A stretch of DNA of 64,000 nucleotides, taken from the NCBI GenBank assembly GCA_944389885.1, contig CALXNZ010000002.1:186001-250000 (forward strand). The letters run 5' to 3'. Under the pieces are notes generated by a model, which had not been told where the DNA came from, did not search any database, and saw nothing but the letters and a program-made list of their open reading frames with translations. Position 1 is the stretch's first letter; every line of letters starts with the position of its first letter. The translations under genes were made by a program, and so were the position numbers. Positions 18,202-27,107 of the stretch are shown here, piece by piece. Origin of the DNA: an uncultured Opitutales bacterium (GTDB lineage Bacteria; Verrucomicrobiota; Verrucomicrobiia; Opitutales; Intestinicryptomonadaceae).

Positions 18202-19203
18202 ATGAGATTGTACGCCTGCGCATTTTTACTGATTTTATCAATCCTACAACCGTGTGTCGGCCAGGGGCTTTTAGACAATTCTCCCGCCGCGTTATCGCGG
18301 CAGGACGCCGGCTCGAACAACATAATAGCCATAGTGGAAGACAGGGTAATTACGCGCGAGGAAGTCATGCGCGAGGTTGCCCCCTTCATTCCGCAGATTC
18401 GTTCGGCGTCGCACTCGGAGTTTGAGTTCAACAAGCGTCTAAACGGCTATGTGAATGAAATCGTCCAGAATATGGTGGATCGCGAGCTGATAGTCAAAGA
18501 CTTCAAGGACAAGGGCATGAGCATTCCCGAATCATACCTTGAGTCTAATTTCGAGGATTATTTGAAGAGGGAATTCAACGGCGACAGGGCAGAATTTTTA
18601 AAATACCTGCAATCGCAGGGCAAAACGATAAAACAGTTCAAAGAGGACCAGGAGAAAGACATAATAGTTGGCTACATGCAAAACCAGAAGCGGCAGTCCG
18701 TAGCCGAAATAAGCCCGCAAAAGATAAAGGAGTATTACGAAGCCAACAAGAACAAATGGTTTTCGCCGGCATCGGCGCATGTAAGCATGATAACATTGAA
18801 GCCGTCGATGTATTCGAGCCTTGAAGAGAACAAGAAGCTCGCTTCCGACATAGCAGACCGCGCTCGCAAGGGTGAAGATTTTGCCGAACTGGCCAAGAAG
18901 TACAGCAAGGACGACAGCTCCGCAAAGGGTGGGGATTGGGGCTGGTATAAGAAAGGCGAGTTAAATCCGCAACTGGACAAGTTAGTATTCGCCCTTGAAA
19001 AGGGCGGGATTACCGATCCTGTAGTGATAGGAGATATGATATTTATTCTCAAACTTGAGGACAAGAAACCCGAGGGCGTGCAATCCATAGACGACGTGCG
19101 CGAGCAAATAGAATGGACCATAAGCGACATGAACGCCAAGGCCGCCAACCAGAAGTGGCTCGAGGGGTTGAGGCGCAAGGCGTTTGTAAAATACTTCCAA
19201 TAA
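18202..19203 (+). CDS. SurA-like periplasmic peptidyl-prolyl isomerase
   Basis: 333 residues with a signal peptide (MRLYACAFLLILSILQPCVG). A SurA-type chaperone N-domain (residues about 40-165, starting IIAIVEDRVITREEV) is followed by one parvulin domain (about 175-290) with the typical AHVSMITLK, GEDFAELAKKYSKDDSSAKGGDWGWYKKGEL and a closing DMIFILKLEDK. SurA proteins escort outer-membrane beta-barrels across the periplasm, and parvulin catalyses proline isomerisation. Classical SurA has two parvulin domains; only one is seen here. It is the last gene of the parA-rnc-mfd run and overlaps nothing; three GC-rich hairpins follow its stop. Confidence 0.88.
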   Translation: MRLYACAFLLILSILQPCVGQGLLDNSPAALSRQDAGSNNIIAIVEDRVITREEVMREVAPFIPQIRSASHSEFEFNKRLNGYVNEIVQNMVDRELIVKDFKDKGMSIPESYLESNFEDYLKREFNGDRAEFLKYLQSQGKTIKQFKEDQEKDIIVGYMQNQKRQSVAEISPQKIKEYYEANKNKWFSPASAHVSMITLKPSMYSSLEENKKLASDIADRARKGEDFAELAKKYSKDDSSAKGGDWGWYKKGELNPQLDKLVFALEKGGITDPVVIGDMIFILKLEDKKPEGVQSIDDVREQIEWTISDMNAKAANQKWLEGLRRKAFVKYFQ

Positions 19204-19271
19204 CCGCGCACTGCAATTTTCCGCGGCGCACAATATTATTAGCTTACCCCGTTCACCAAGTTGCGCAACTG

Positions 19272-19383
19272 CCGCCCCGCTCTCGGGCGGGATATTAACG
19301 CGCATATGGCATACGGGCGCCTGCCGCCCATGAAAGGCGCGGGGCGAATGCCGATTACCCTCGGACGAGGCCGCCATGCGGCC
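19272..19383. repeat. Three short GC-rich hairpins between convergent genes
   Basis: Stems CCGCCC/GGGCGG (19272-19290), GGGCG/CGCCC (19315-19329) and GGCCGC/GCGGCC around CAT (19369-19383) lie within 112 bases between the SurA-like gene and the convergent glutaminase-like gene. None is followed by a T run on either strand, so they are not classical terminators. They could be part of a small structured RNA or a REP-like element. Confidence 0.4.
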
Positions 19384-19389
19384 AATGTC

Positions 19390-21408
19390 CTACTTATCGA
19401 GCAGCTTTATAAAATAGCCGCCCACTACGCTACGTGCTATAAAGCCGCGATATTTTGGCTTATCTGTAAAATACCAATCGCTCATGGGAACTCTGTCGAC
19501 AGTTTCATTATAGAATTTCCACAGGGGTTCCACAAATTTCTCAAAAGTGTTTTTATTTCCTGCGAGAGTCGCAGTCCATATTATCCAATCCGACTTGCTA
19601 TAGGTCTGGCGATTGTCGAGAGGCAGCCCATAAATATTTTGTTTTTTGAGATAGTAGGCAATTTCCTTGCCGATAATTTTTTGGGGGAATATATTTAAGC
19701 CCAGTAGTCTATCCCATACCATATTGTATTTTTGGCTCCATGTACCCGGTTTATCGAAAGTGAGTTTGTAATGGTCGCCATCGTTCGCCATTTTTTCCCA
19801 TTTTTCAGACATAACTTTGGCTATATAAAAATATTTTTTTGATATGCCGTCAAGCCCCAGCATAGACGCGAGTTTGGCATAAGAAGCTATGCCCAATATA
19901 GCTTTCACGGAAAGATTGGCATTATGGGCAAAATGTCCGGCAAAATCGTCCGTACAGAGTTGTTCCGCCGGATCCAATCCGAACTGCACAAGATAGTCCG
20001 CCCAAGCCGAAAGGGCATTCCAATGCAATTTAGCGTATTCTGCATTGCCCTCCGCATTTGCAATGGCAGCACATATTATCAGCATGTTTCCGGCTTCTTC
20101 AACAGGCATATCCTTAGGATAAGTCTGCCCTTCTGCTATGGGATAAGTTCCCACGTCGTGCGCAGGGAATGGCTTTCCCCATCTTCCGCTTTCGGAATAG
20201 TCGAATATGAAATTTACAAGGGCTTTCACGAGTTCCGGATTATATCTTAAAAACAGTGGAATCGAAGGATATGTGACATCAACAGTCCCGATAGAGCCGT
20301 TGCTGAAATTTTCCTTAGAAAAGAACATAAGGTTTCCGTTGGGAGCCAATACAAGCTTATGCGCAGAAATGGCTTGCCTGTAGGCCACGGCGCAAAGTTG
20401 CGCATATTTTTCGCCGCCCGCCCGCATTGCTTCAGAATACAAGCTTTTGTCGAAGCGCCTGCATTCCCTCATCAGAGAGTCAAATTCACCTGCGGCGGAC
20501 GCAAGTGCGGACTCTATTGTTTTCTGGCCGCTTCTATTCCAATATGGGCGAAGATTTTTGCCGAAATAACGTATTGAATACACGTCATCGTATCCGAGCA
20601 TTGCGAACGATTGAGCCGAATTGACACTGCCGAGGTTGTCGCATATTGCAACAGATCCATTATCTACAAATTGTGAATCTGTTTCAAAAGGCTTGTGCGA
20701 AAGAAAGATGTCGCGGAGTTTTTCCGGGCTTGCCGCGGCAACCGACGCAGTATCCTTATTAGATGCGAGGCAGAACCAGCCCCAATCTATGCGCACATTA
20801 TCGCCTTTGCGGCCGAGTATTTTTTGGTCAACACTTCCGATCTTAGCGATTGAAAGTCCGGCTTCCTTTGAAACCGCCGCCCTGCTCTTTTGCTCCGGAG
20901 TATTCAAGGCCCAATTTGGAGCGGCCTCTATATAAACTCTTACATCGTGCTTACAGCCGTCCGAAGATTCCACCTCGTATGAGATATAGTTGACCGGCCT
21001 CGACAACAATTCGAGATTGTCAAGCATAAGCGGCGCTGCGAACACAAGTTTCAAGCTAATTTTTCCCCCACAATTAAAGGAGTAAATTGTGCGGGTAGCC
21101 TGAACATTAACCGATGTTTGAAGAGCTTTTTCAGCGAACCTCGCATCGTTTGTCGCGCCCATAAAGCGATATGGTTTTCCATCAACCTCTATTATTCCCA
21201 AAAGAGGAAAATCCTTTCCGGTCCAATGCGTCACAGAAGAGTCCGCGAGATTGTCGGTGCGCGACCACGCACTCGTAAACGGATCTATGCTTATTAGCGG
21301 ATACGCGCTTGGGCGCAAAGTATTGATAAAATCATTTTCGGCATATATCGAAGATATAGACAGAAAAAATATAGCAGTCGTTTTAATTAGAATTTGAACA
21401 AATTTCAT
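19390..21408 (-). CDS. Secreted glutaminase-A-like protein (DUF4964/DUF5127/DUF4965/DUF1793)
   Basis: 672 residues with a signal peptide ending near SSIYA. The start LRPSAYPLISIDPFTSAWSR with DSSVTHWTGK is the signature of the DUF4964/DUF5127 N-terminal part of fungal GtaA-like proteins. The second half (alpha/alpha barrel) has AYRQAISAHKL, DVTYPSIPLFLRYNPELVKALV, FPAHDVGTYPIAEGQ, MPVEEAGNML, CTDDFAGHFAHNANLS and KYNMVWDRLLGL, all typical of DUF4965/DUF1793. The fungal namesake is called a glutaminase; bacterial members near glycoside hydrolases are often suspected to be glycosidases, so the substrate is open. It stands alone with a long AT-rich upstream region. Confidence 0.85.
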   Translation of the reverse strand: MKFVQILIKTTAIFFLSISSIYAENDFINTLRPSAYPLISIDPFTSAWSRTDNLADSSVTHWTGKDFPLLGIIEVDGKPYRFMGATNDARFAEKALQTSVNVQATRTIYSFNCGGKISLKLVFAAPLMLDNLELLSRPVNYISYEVESSDGCKHDVRVYIEAAPNWALNTPEQKSRAAVSKEAGLSIAKIGSVDQKILGRKGDNVRIDWGWFCLASNKDTASVAAASPEKLRDIFLSHKPFETDSQFVDNGSVAICDNLGSVNSAQSFAMLGYDDVYSIRYFGKNLRPYWNRSGQKTIESALASAAGEFDSLMRECRRFDKSLYSEAMRAGGEKYAQLCAVAYRQAISAHKLVLAPNGNLMFFSKENFSNGSIGTVDVTYPSIPLFLRYNPELVKALVNFIFDYSESGRWGKPFPAHDVGTYPIAEGQTYPKDMPVEEAGNMLIICAAIANAEGNAEYAKLHWNALSAWADYLVQFGLDPAEQLCTDDFAGHFAHNANLSVKAILGIASYAKLASMLGLDGISKKYFYIAKVMSEKWEKMANDGDHYKLTFDKPGTWSQKYNMVWDRLLGLNIFPQKIIGKEIAYYLKKQNIYGLPLDNRQTYSKSDWIIWTATLAGNKNTFEKFVEPLWKFYNETVDRVPMSDWYFTDKPKYRGFIARSVVGGYFIKLLDK

Positions 21409-21814
21409 GAATTTAATTCAAATTAAATGCGAGGGCACTTTCAATCTCAATTATTAGATTTTTGGCGCCTGTCAACAACACGGGAGGCGAAATATTATAT
21501 TTTTTGTAATTATATTACTATTAAGATAATAGGTCAGATGACAAAAAATTATCTCGCCTGTATGCCATATTTATTTTATCGCATTCAGAGCAAATATTTT
21601 GGTAAGAGGCGAAAAACATAAAAACAAAAACCTAATGTATTAAGAAAGATGTTTTTTTATAGAGTTTAAATAAAATGAGTAAAAATAATATAGAAATTGC
21701 GCAAAAACTCCTATATCACTCTAAAAAAACGGTTTAGTTTAACGTTTAATAAAGAGAATTAAGCTAAAATAATAAGATATGTCGATAAAAGGAGTAAAAA
21801 TCAAGAATGGAGAC
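21409..21814. other. AT-rich intergenic region with an operator-like palindrome
   Basis: No gene is seen between the hisS stop and the start of the glutaminase-like gene. It should hold the leftward hisS terminator signals, though no clear hairpin was found, and the promoter of the glutaminase-like gene. The near-palindrome TTTAACGTTTAA at 21738-21749 shares its TAACGTT core with sites at 40371 and 44996. Confidence 0.4.
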
Positions 21815-23131
21815 TCAGCGATTGAGAATTGACTTAATTGTGCTGGATATTGAATCAAACGGAACTAAAGATTCGAGTCCTGTTTTAAGATTTTTCAATT
21901 TTGCGGTATTTGATAACAATTCGTCATCGCCTATCACCAGAGCCAGATTCGCCCCCACTGCGTCCGCCTGTTTAAACTGTTTACCGAACCCCGACAATTT
22001 AAATGGATAATCCACAGTTATACCCTCGGCCCTGAGATCCGACGCAATAGACACCGCCTTATTCCTTGAGGCTTCTGAACCTATTACTACAAATACCTCC
22101 GGAGATAGTGGCAGCGATTTCTGTTTTCCCACGAGTTCCAATAGGTCGGATACGGTGACATCGCCCATGCCGAAACCCACGGCGGGCATATCTTGATAAC
22201 CAAGCTTTTTCACAAGGGCGTCATATCTGCCGCCGCCTGCGAGAGCTCTGCCCGAACCCACAGTTTGAAAGGCTTCAAAGACAAAACCCGTATAGTATGC
22301 CAAACCGCGAACTATGCCCAAGTCGGGGCTGACAAATTTCGCCAAGCCCATTGAATCGAGTATATTTAAAAGTTTCCGCCAATCGGCAAGCCGAAGTTCG
22401 GCTTTTTGAGATGCCGCGCTTGAAAAATTTGCGGATATATCCTCTATACTCTTTAATTTTATAAAATTTCTAATTTTTGAAGCCAGAGAAGCTGCTGGTA
22501 TGGAAGTACCCGATATTGCAGATGACAGTATTTCGTCGAATACCTCACTTGGAACTTTAGCTATTTTATCTACTGCCGAAAGCGCCGGAATTATAGCTGA
22601 TTCTGGCAAACCGCAATCCTCGAGGAAAGCGGCCCAAATATTTCTATCGCCGAGTCGCAGTTGAAATTCGTTTTCGGAAAGCCCCAAAGCCCTCAAAGAT
22701 TCTATGAGCAAAGCGATAATTTCGGCATCCGCGTAAATAGAATCTTCGCCTAAAATATCGGCATTATATTGAAAGAATGCCCTGAGCCTACCCTTTTGTT
22801 GGCGTTCGTATCGAAAGTTTTCGCCTATTGCAAACCATTTCACGGGTTTGCGTATGCCGGAAGCTTTTTCACCGACCATTCTGGCCAGAGACGGAGTCAT
22901 TTCCGGGCGGAGAGCCACAGCGCGGCCACCTTTATCTACGAATTCAAAAAGCTGCGATTTTATCTCTTCGCCGCTTTTCTCGGTGAACAGGTCGAGAGAT
23001 TCCAGAATGGGTGGGTCAAACTCCCGGAAGGCGAAAGACTTTGCAGCCCTTCGCCAAACGTCGAATATATAATCGCGTTTCGAGCAATCTTCTGGAGAAA
23101 ACGCTCTAAAACCGGGAAGTGTTTTGAACAT
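21815..23131 (-). CDS. hisS: Histidine--tRNA ligase
   Basis: 438 residues, class II synthetase. Motif 1 is followed by FVDKGGRAVALRPEMTPSLARM, motif 2 is GENFRYERQQKGRLRAFFQYNADILG, the His-specific stretch is LAYYTGFVFEAF, and motif 3 is GGGRYDALVKKLG followed by PAVGFGMG. A short anticodon-binding domain makes up the C-terminal 90 residues (PEVFVVIGSEASRNKAV onward). The enzyme charges tRNA-His. It starts three bases after the HU/IHF-like gene, so the two share a transcript. No unusual features. Confidence 0.93.
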   Translation of the reverse strand: MFKTLPGFRAFSPEDCSKRDYIFDVWRRAAKSFAFREFDPPILESLDLFTEKSGEEIKSQLFEFVDKGGRAVALRPEMTPSLARMVGEKASGIRKPVKWFAIGENFRYERQQKGRLRAFFQYNADILGEDSIYADAEIIALLIESLRALGLSENEFQLRLGDRNIWAAFLEDCGLPESAIIPALSAVDKIAKVPSEVFDEILSSAISGTSIPAASLASKIRNFIKLKSIEDISANFSSAASQKAELRLADWRKLLNILDSMGLAKFVSPDLGIVRGLAYYTGFVFEAFQTVGSGRALAGGGRYDALVKKLGYQDMPAVGFGMGDVTVSDLLELVGKQKSLPLSPEVFVVIGSEASRNKAVSIASDLRAEGITVDYPFKLSGFGKQFKQADAVGANLALVIGDDELLSNTAKLKNLKTGLESLVPFDSISSTIKSILNR

Positions 23132-23134
23132 TTT

Positions 23135-23488
23135 TTACTTTCTTGCCCTGGCCTGCTTGCTTTTTTCCACGAGAGACAGGTCGAGTTTTTTAAGAGCCGC
23201 TTTTAATTCTTTACCGGCCTTAAACTTTACGATAGCGCGTTTTGGGATAACTACATCTTTGTCTGGTTTTGTGGGATTTCTTCCTACTCTTGGCTTGCGT
23301 ACTTGCACCTCGAGAACGCCGAAATTTCTAAGTTCCACATTACGGCCTTGCGCAAGGGAAACAAGGAGGATGTCGAGTATGCGGTGTACAATGTCTTTTA
23401 CATCGTTTTGCAATATTTCACCTTGCTGGCATTCTTTTTTTTCTTTGTAAATCTGTTGAACAATTTCCCTTTTTGTGAGATTTTGCAT
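23135..23488 (-). CDS. HU/IHF family DNA-binding protein
   Basis: 117 residues. Matches the HU/IHF fold: N-terminal LTKREIVQQIYKE, the dimer core DIVHRILDILLVSLAQGRNVELRNFGVLEV, the DNA-binding beta arm RKPRVGRNPTKPDKDVVIPKRAIVKFKAGKELK, then a Lys/Arg-rich tail. It bends DNA and contributes to nucleoid structure. It is longer than HU (about 90) owing to an insertion near residues 20-28 and the basic tail. A TATAAT at 23506-23511 on the minus strand and AGGAA nine bases before the ATG support the start. Being cotranscribed with hisS is unusual outside this lineage. Confidence 0.9.
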   Translation of the reverse strand: MQNLTKREIVQQIYKEKKECQQGEILQNDVKDIVHRILDILLVSLAQGRNVELRNFGVLEVQVRKPRVGRNPTKPDKDVVIPKRAIVKFKAGKELKAALKKLDLSLVEKSKQARARK

Positions 23489-23893
23489 GATTAATATTCC
23501 TATTAATTATAGTTAGTTTGTTACTAAGATTTTTCAAAAATCGAAATATATTTTAGAAAGATATAACCGAATTTCTCGAAAAAACTTAGTGGTTAAGCAA
23601 AAAAACATTTTATTTTTTGTCAACATTAAAACTGATTTGCCAAATATTCTGCACAAAACACTTGTGAAAAAATTCCACTTTATTGCATTAAACGGCTCAA
23701 ATTTACGCCTCAATTTGCTCAAATTTTGACCTGCTCGCATCAATTTTTTGAAAGAGAATCTATTTCTGACAAAGTCAAATGCAAAAAAAGCGCCTAAGCT
23801 TATGATAGTTAAATGATAGAATTGTGTTTAAAAATTTTAAGAGACGCTTGCGTTTTTACGAAGTTTTAAAAATATAGAGAAAAATAAAAAAAG
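23489..23893. promoter_or_regulatory. Divergent AT-rich control region (HU/hisS and clpX-like)
   Basis: 405 bases without a gene between two divergent transcripts. On the minus strand there is TATAAT at 23506-23511, 18 bases before the HU-like ATG, and a TTGACA at 23618-23623 lacking a good partner. Three near-direct copies of CTCAAATTT lie at 23696-23704, 23709-23716 (CTCAATTT) and 23718-23726. The plus-strand promoter for the ClpX-like gene is not evident. Confidence 0.4.
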
Positions 23894-25501
23894 ATGGATA
23901 CGGAAAAAGACAGAAAAGAAGAAGAAAAGAAGGAAAGCGCCCCGCAAAACCCGCTGGAAGATTTGCGCAGGAATCTCGAAGGATTATTCGGCACAAAAAA
24001 TGTGCGCTTTGAATTTCCCAACGCCCCTATGGGGGAGGCTCCGGAACCGCAGGAGAAAGACAACTCAGACGAGGTCTTAAAGCGCATAAGGGAATTTTCC
24101 ATGAAGCCGCGCGAGATACGCGACTACCTCAACCGTTTTGTGATAAAGCAGGACGAAGCCAAAAAAGTGCTTTCGGTTGCAATCTGCGACCATTACAACC
24201 ATATTCGCCGCTGTCTGGAAAATCCCGAAGCCGAAAGCGGCGAATACGCCAAGCAAAACATTTTAATATTGGGGCCGACCGGCGTCGGCAAGACCTATCT
24301 TATGCGCACGATAGCCAAATTGATAGGGGTTCCTTTTGTAAAGGCCGACGCCACTAAATTTTCGGAGACGGGATATGTGGGGGCCGACGTCGAAGATCTT
24401 GTCAGGGACTTAGTTAAGACCGCCGACGGCAATGTTGACGTGGCCCAATACGGAATAATATACATAGACGAGATAGACAAGATAGCCGGCCGGGGAGACG
24501 TAGGGGGCCGCGACGTTTCCGGCAGGGGAGTACAGATAAACCTATTAAAACTCATGGAGGACTCGAACGTGAACGTGGTGAGTCCGCAAGACATGATGGG
24601 GCAGATGCAAATGGCGATGAATGCGCGGCGCGGCAAGAAGCAGAAGCGGACTATAAGCACGCGGCACATACTCTTTATAGTCAGCGGGGCATTCGACAAG
24701 CTTGGCGAGGATATTCAGAAGCGTATGAATAAAAATCCGATAGGTTTTACCGACGACGCCGGAGAGCGCGAGGACAGAGAGCCTTCGGACTTTTTAAAGT
24801 TTGCCGAGACGTCCGATTTCACCAAGTACGGATTTGAAGCCGAATTCATAGGGCGCCTGCCCGTGCGGGTGGCGTGCGAATCCTTAAAGGCCGACGATCT
24901 CGCCGATATTTTAGTGTCGTCGGAGGGTTCAATTTTGCGCCAATACCGCGATGATTTTGCCGGCTACGGCATAGGTTTCAACATTACCCCGGAGGCTGTA
25001 AAGAAGATATCGGAGCTCGCCTATTTGGAAAAGACCGGAGCGCGCGGCTTGATGACGGTGATGGAGCGCACTTTGCGAGACTTCAAATTTGAATTGCCGT
25101 CTTCGGGGATAAAGAGTTTTGAACTGGACACGCAGACCGTGGACTCCCCGAAAGAGTCGTTGAAGAAGACGCTCTCCGAGAATATAGGATTGCGCCACAG
25201 CGCAATGCTTGAAGATCTAACGCGTTTCCGCGAGGAATTTCTGGCGCGCACCGGCTATGCGCTCAATCTCGACGACAAAGCAAAATCCGCGATAATAGGT
25301 AAAGCCGTCGAGGAAGACAAGAGCCTTATGACCGTATGCGAAAACGTGTTTAAAGATTTCGAGCACGGGCTTGCGATAGTTTCGCGGAACACCGGCAAGA
25401 GCGAATTCGACATTACCGAACAGGCCATAACCGACACCGACAAATTCCTGTCGGATCTCGTGGTAAAGTCTTTTAAGGAAAAGGAAGCAGATGGACACTG
25501 A
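23894..25501 (+). CDS. ClpX-like AAA+ unfoldase without the zinc-binding domain
   Basis: 535 residues. The AAA+ core (about 75-400) is ClpX-like: ILGPTGVGKT (Walker A), GYVGADVEDL (pore loop), IIYIDEIDKIAGRGD (Walker B), LLKLMED, FGFEAEFIGRLPV-type sensor block, and the sensor-2 KTGARGLMTVMERTL. An IGF tripeptide (NPIGFTDD) sits where ClpX carries its ClpP-docking loop. The N-terminal 75 residues are charged and contain no cysteine, so the C4 zinc domain of ClpX is absent. The stretch normally holding the RKH pore loop is replaced by a longer Met/Lys/Arg-rich insertion, and about 100 extra residues follow the core. It may be an adaptor-independent ClpX paralogue working with ClpP or alone. 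The next gene overlaps by 11 bases. Confidence 0.82.
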   Translation: MDTEKDRKEEEKKESAPQNPLEDLRRNLEGLFGTKNVRFEFPNAPMGEAPEPQEKDNSDEVLKRIREFSMKPREIRDYLNRFVIKQDEAKKVLSVAICDHYNHIRRCLENPEAESGEYAKQNILILGPTGVGKTYLMRTIAKLIGVPFVKADATKFSETGYVGADVEDLVRDLVKTADGNVDVAQYGIIYIDEIDKIAGRGDVGGRDVSGRGVQINLLKLMEDSNVNVVSPQDMMGQMQMAMNARRGKKQKRTISTRHILFIVSGAFDKLGEDIQKRMNKNPIGFTDDAGEREDREPSDFLKFAETSDFTKYGFEAEFIGRLPVRVACESLKADDLADILVSSEGSILRQYRDDFAGYGIGFNITPEAVKKISELAYLEKTGARGLMTVMERTLRDFKFELPSSGIKSFELDTQTVDSPKESLKKTLSENIGLRHSAMLEDLTRFREEFLARTGYALNLDDKAKSAIIGKAVEEDKSLMTVCENVFKDFEHGLAIVSRNTGKSEFDITEQAITDTDKFLSDLVVKSFKEKEADGH

Positions 25502-26243
25502 GCCTTCCGCAGATCCCAAATTGAGGGATTCGGAATCCGTAAGCGGAATGTTTGCCCGAATAGCGCCGTCTTACGACAGGATAAACCGGGCGATGTGTTT
25601 TGGATTGGACGTTCTCTGGCGCAAGAAGCTTGTAAGGAGCGTCAAAGAATGCGTTGGTTCGAACGGAATCGAGATACTCGACTGCGCCTGCGGGAGCGGG
25701 GACGTATGCTTGGAACTTTCGCGGTCAATTCCCGGCGCCTCGATAATCGGAATAGATTTCTGTCCTCAAATGTTGGCTGCCGCCAAGGAGAAAGCGGCAA
25801 AATATGCGCCGAATTCCAAAATTGAGTTTCTGAATGGGGACTGCTGCGCCCTTCCCTTTGAGGACTCGCGCTTCGACGCCGCCACCATTGCTTTCGGGTT
25901 TAGGAACTTTAATGACAGGCGCAAATGCCTTGAGGAGATCGCGAGAGTTTTGAAGCCCGACGGCTTGCTTGCGATTCTGGAAGTGGCGAGGGCTGGCGGG
26001 ATTTTCGCTTTCTTCCAAAGAGTTTTCATGTGCGGCGCGGTTCCCGCAATAGCCAAGATTTTTGGAGGCAGGCGCGAAGACTACAAATATCTTGCGCACA
26101 CCACAATGGACTATCCGCACAATCCCGAAGTTATGCGGATTTTGGAATCCGCGGGATTTTCAATGGTAAAGATAGCGCCCATGGCTTTTGGAATGGTGGC
26201 CTTAAACACGGCGCAAAAGAAACGGGAAGACGACAGTGAATAG
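25491..26243 (+). CDS. menG: Demethylmenaquinone/ubiquinone methyltransferase
   Basis: 250 residues, class I SAM-dependent methyltransferase of the UbiE/MenG group. Diagnostic blocks are SGMFARIAPSYDRINRAMCFGLDVLWRKKLV at the start (UbiE signature 1), the SAM loop ILDCACGSGDVCLEL, DFCPQMLAAA, and FGFRNFNDRRKCLEEIARVLKPDG (signature 2). It would methylate the quinone ring in the last step of menaquinone synthesis; MenG rather than UbiE is inferred from an anaerobic lifestyle. The start overlaps the ClpX-like gene by 11 bases and the stop overlaps the RluA-like gene by 8, indicating coupled translation. Confidence 0.87.
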   Translation: MDTEPSADPKLRDSESVSGMFARIAPSYDRINRAMCFGLDVLWRKKLVRSVKECVGSNGIEILDCACGSGDVCLELSRSIPGASIIGIDFCPQMLAAAKEKAAKYAPNSKIEFLNGDCCALPFEDSRFDAATIAFGFRNFNDRRKCLEEIARVLKPDGLLAILEVARAGGIFAFFQRVFMCGAVPAIAKIFGGRREDYKYLAHTTMDYPHNPEVMRILESAGFSMVKIAPMAFGMVALNTAQKKREDDSE

Positions 26244-27027
26244 GGAAAAATATTTCGGGAAAGACGCGCCGCTCGTAGATTTGGCTGAATTTCCGTCGTG
26301 GATAATATACGAGGACGAACATTTCCTTGTTTTAAACAAGCCTGGCTGGCTGGTCTGCCATCCGTCGAAGAACGGGCCGCTCTCGAGTTTGGTGGGAGCG
26401 GCGAGGGAATACCTGGGGCTCGATTCCGTGCATCTTGTAAACCGTTTGGACAGGGAGACGAGCGGGGTGACCGTCATAGCCAAAGACAGGGATAGCGCTT
26501 CAACGGCGCAAAAGGCGCTCGACGCCGGCAAGGTGCGAAAGAGCTATATGGCATTGCTGAGGGGAAGAATGGAGGGGACCAGAACAATATCCCAACCGCT
26601 TGCCGACGACAAAGACTCGATAGTATCGATAAAGACATGCTGCGCCATGCGCAAACCGAGCGCCAAGAACGCTATAACGATATTCACGCCTGTTGCATAT
26701 TCCGAGAGCGGGGAATTTGAGCCCGCGACCCTCGCGCGCGTGGAAATTTTAACCGGGCGCAAACATCAAATAAGGGCGCATGCCCTTTGGGCCGGACATC
26801 AAATTGTCGGCGACAAGCTGTACGGGCCGGACGAGGGCCTTTATCTGGATTTCATAGAGCGCGGATACGATGAGGAAATGTCGAAGATACTCCCCATGGC
26901 GCGGCAGGGATTGCACGCCTATGAAATGGATTTCGGCCAAGTTCTTGGCGGATTAAAATTCAGGGCGAGCCTGCCGGAAGATTTTCTCGATTTCATGCGG
27001 ACGCGGAAGATTGCATTTGATGAATAG
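26236..27027 (+). CDS. RluA family RNA pseudouridine synthase
   Basis: 263 residues. The catalytic segment is VHLVNRLDRETSGV, whose second Asp in RLDRETSG is the nucleophile of RluA-type enzymes. Also seen are the N-terminal LVLNKPGWLVCHPS, KSYMALLRG, and the GRKHQIRAHALWAGHQIVGDKLYG block that binds RNA. There is no S4 domain. It converts uridine to pseudouridine in rRNA or tRNA; which position cannot be told. The start overlaps menG by eight bases. Confidence 0.87.
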   Translation: MNREKYFGKDAPLVDLAEFPSWIIYEDEHFLVLNKPGWLVCHPSKNGPLSSLVGAAREYLGLDSVHLVNRLDRETSGVTVIAKDRDSASTAQKALDAGKVRKSYMALLRGRMEGTRTISQPLADDKDSIVSIKTCCAMRKPSAKNAITIFTPVAYSESGEFEPATLARVEILTGRKHQIRAHALWAGHQIVGDKLYGPDEGLYLDFIERGYDEEMSKILPMARQGLHAYEMDFGQVLGGLKFRASLPEDFLDFMRTRKIAFDE

Positions 27028-27107
27028 TAAAATATGTTGCATAAAAAAATCCAAAAAATTTGACAAAGAGGCAAAAGACTACTTATTTCAAACTTTTAAA
27101 AGCCTAT

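Noticed and set aside
19203-19298. Leftward AVAQLGERG-like translation, reminiscent of false proteins read from tRNA genes
   Set aside because: No cloverleaf can be drawn: the T-arm consensus is missing and stems do not pair.
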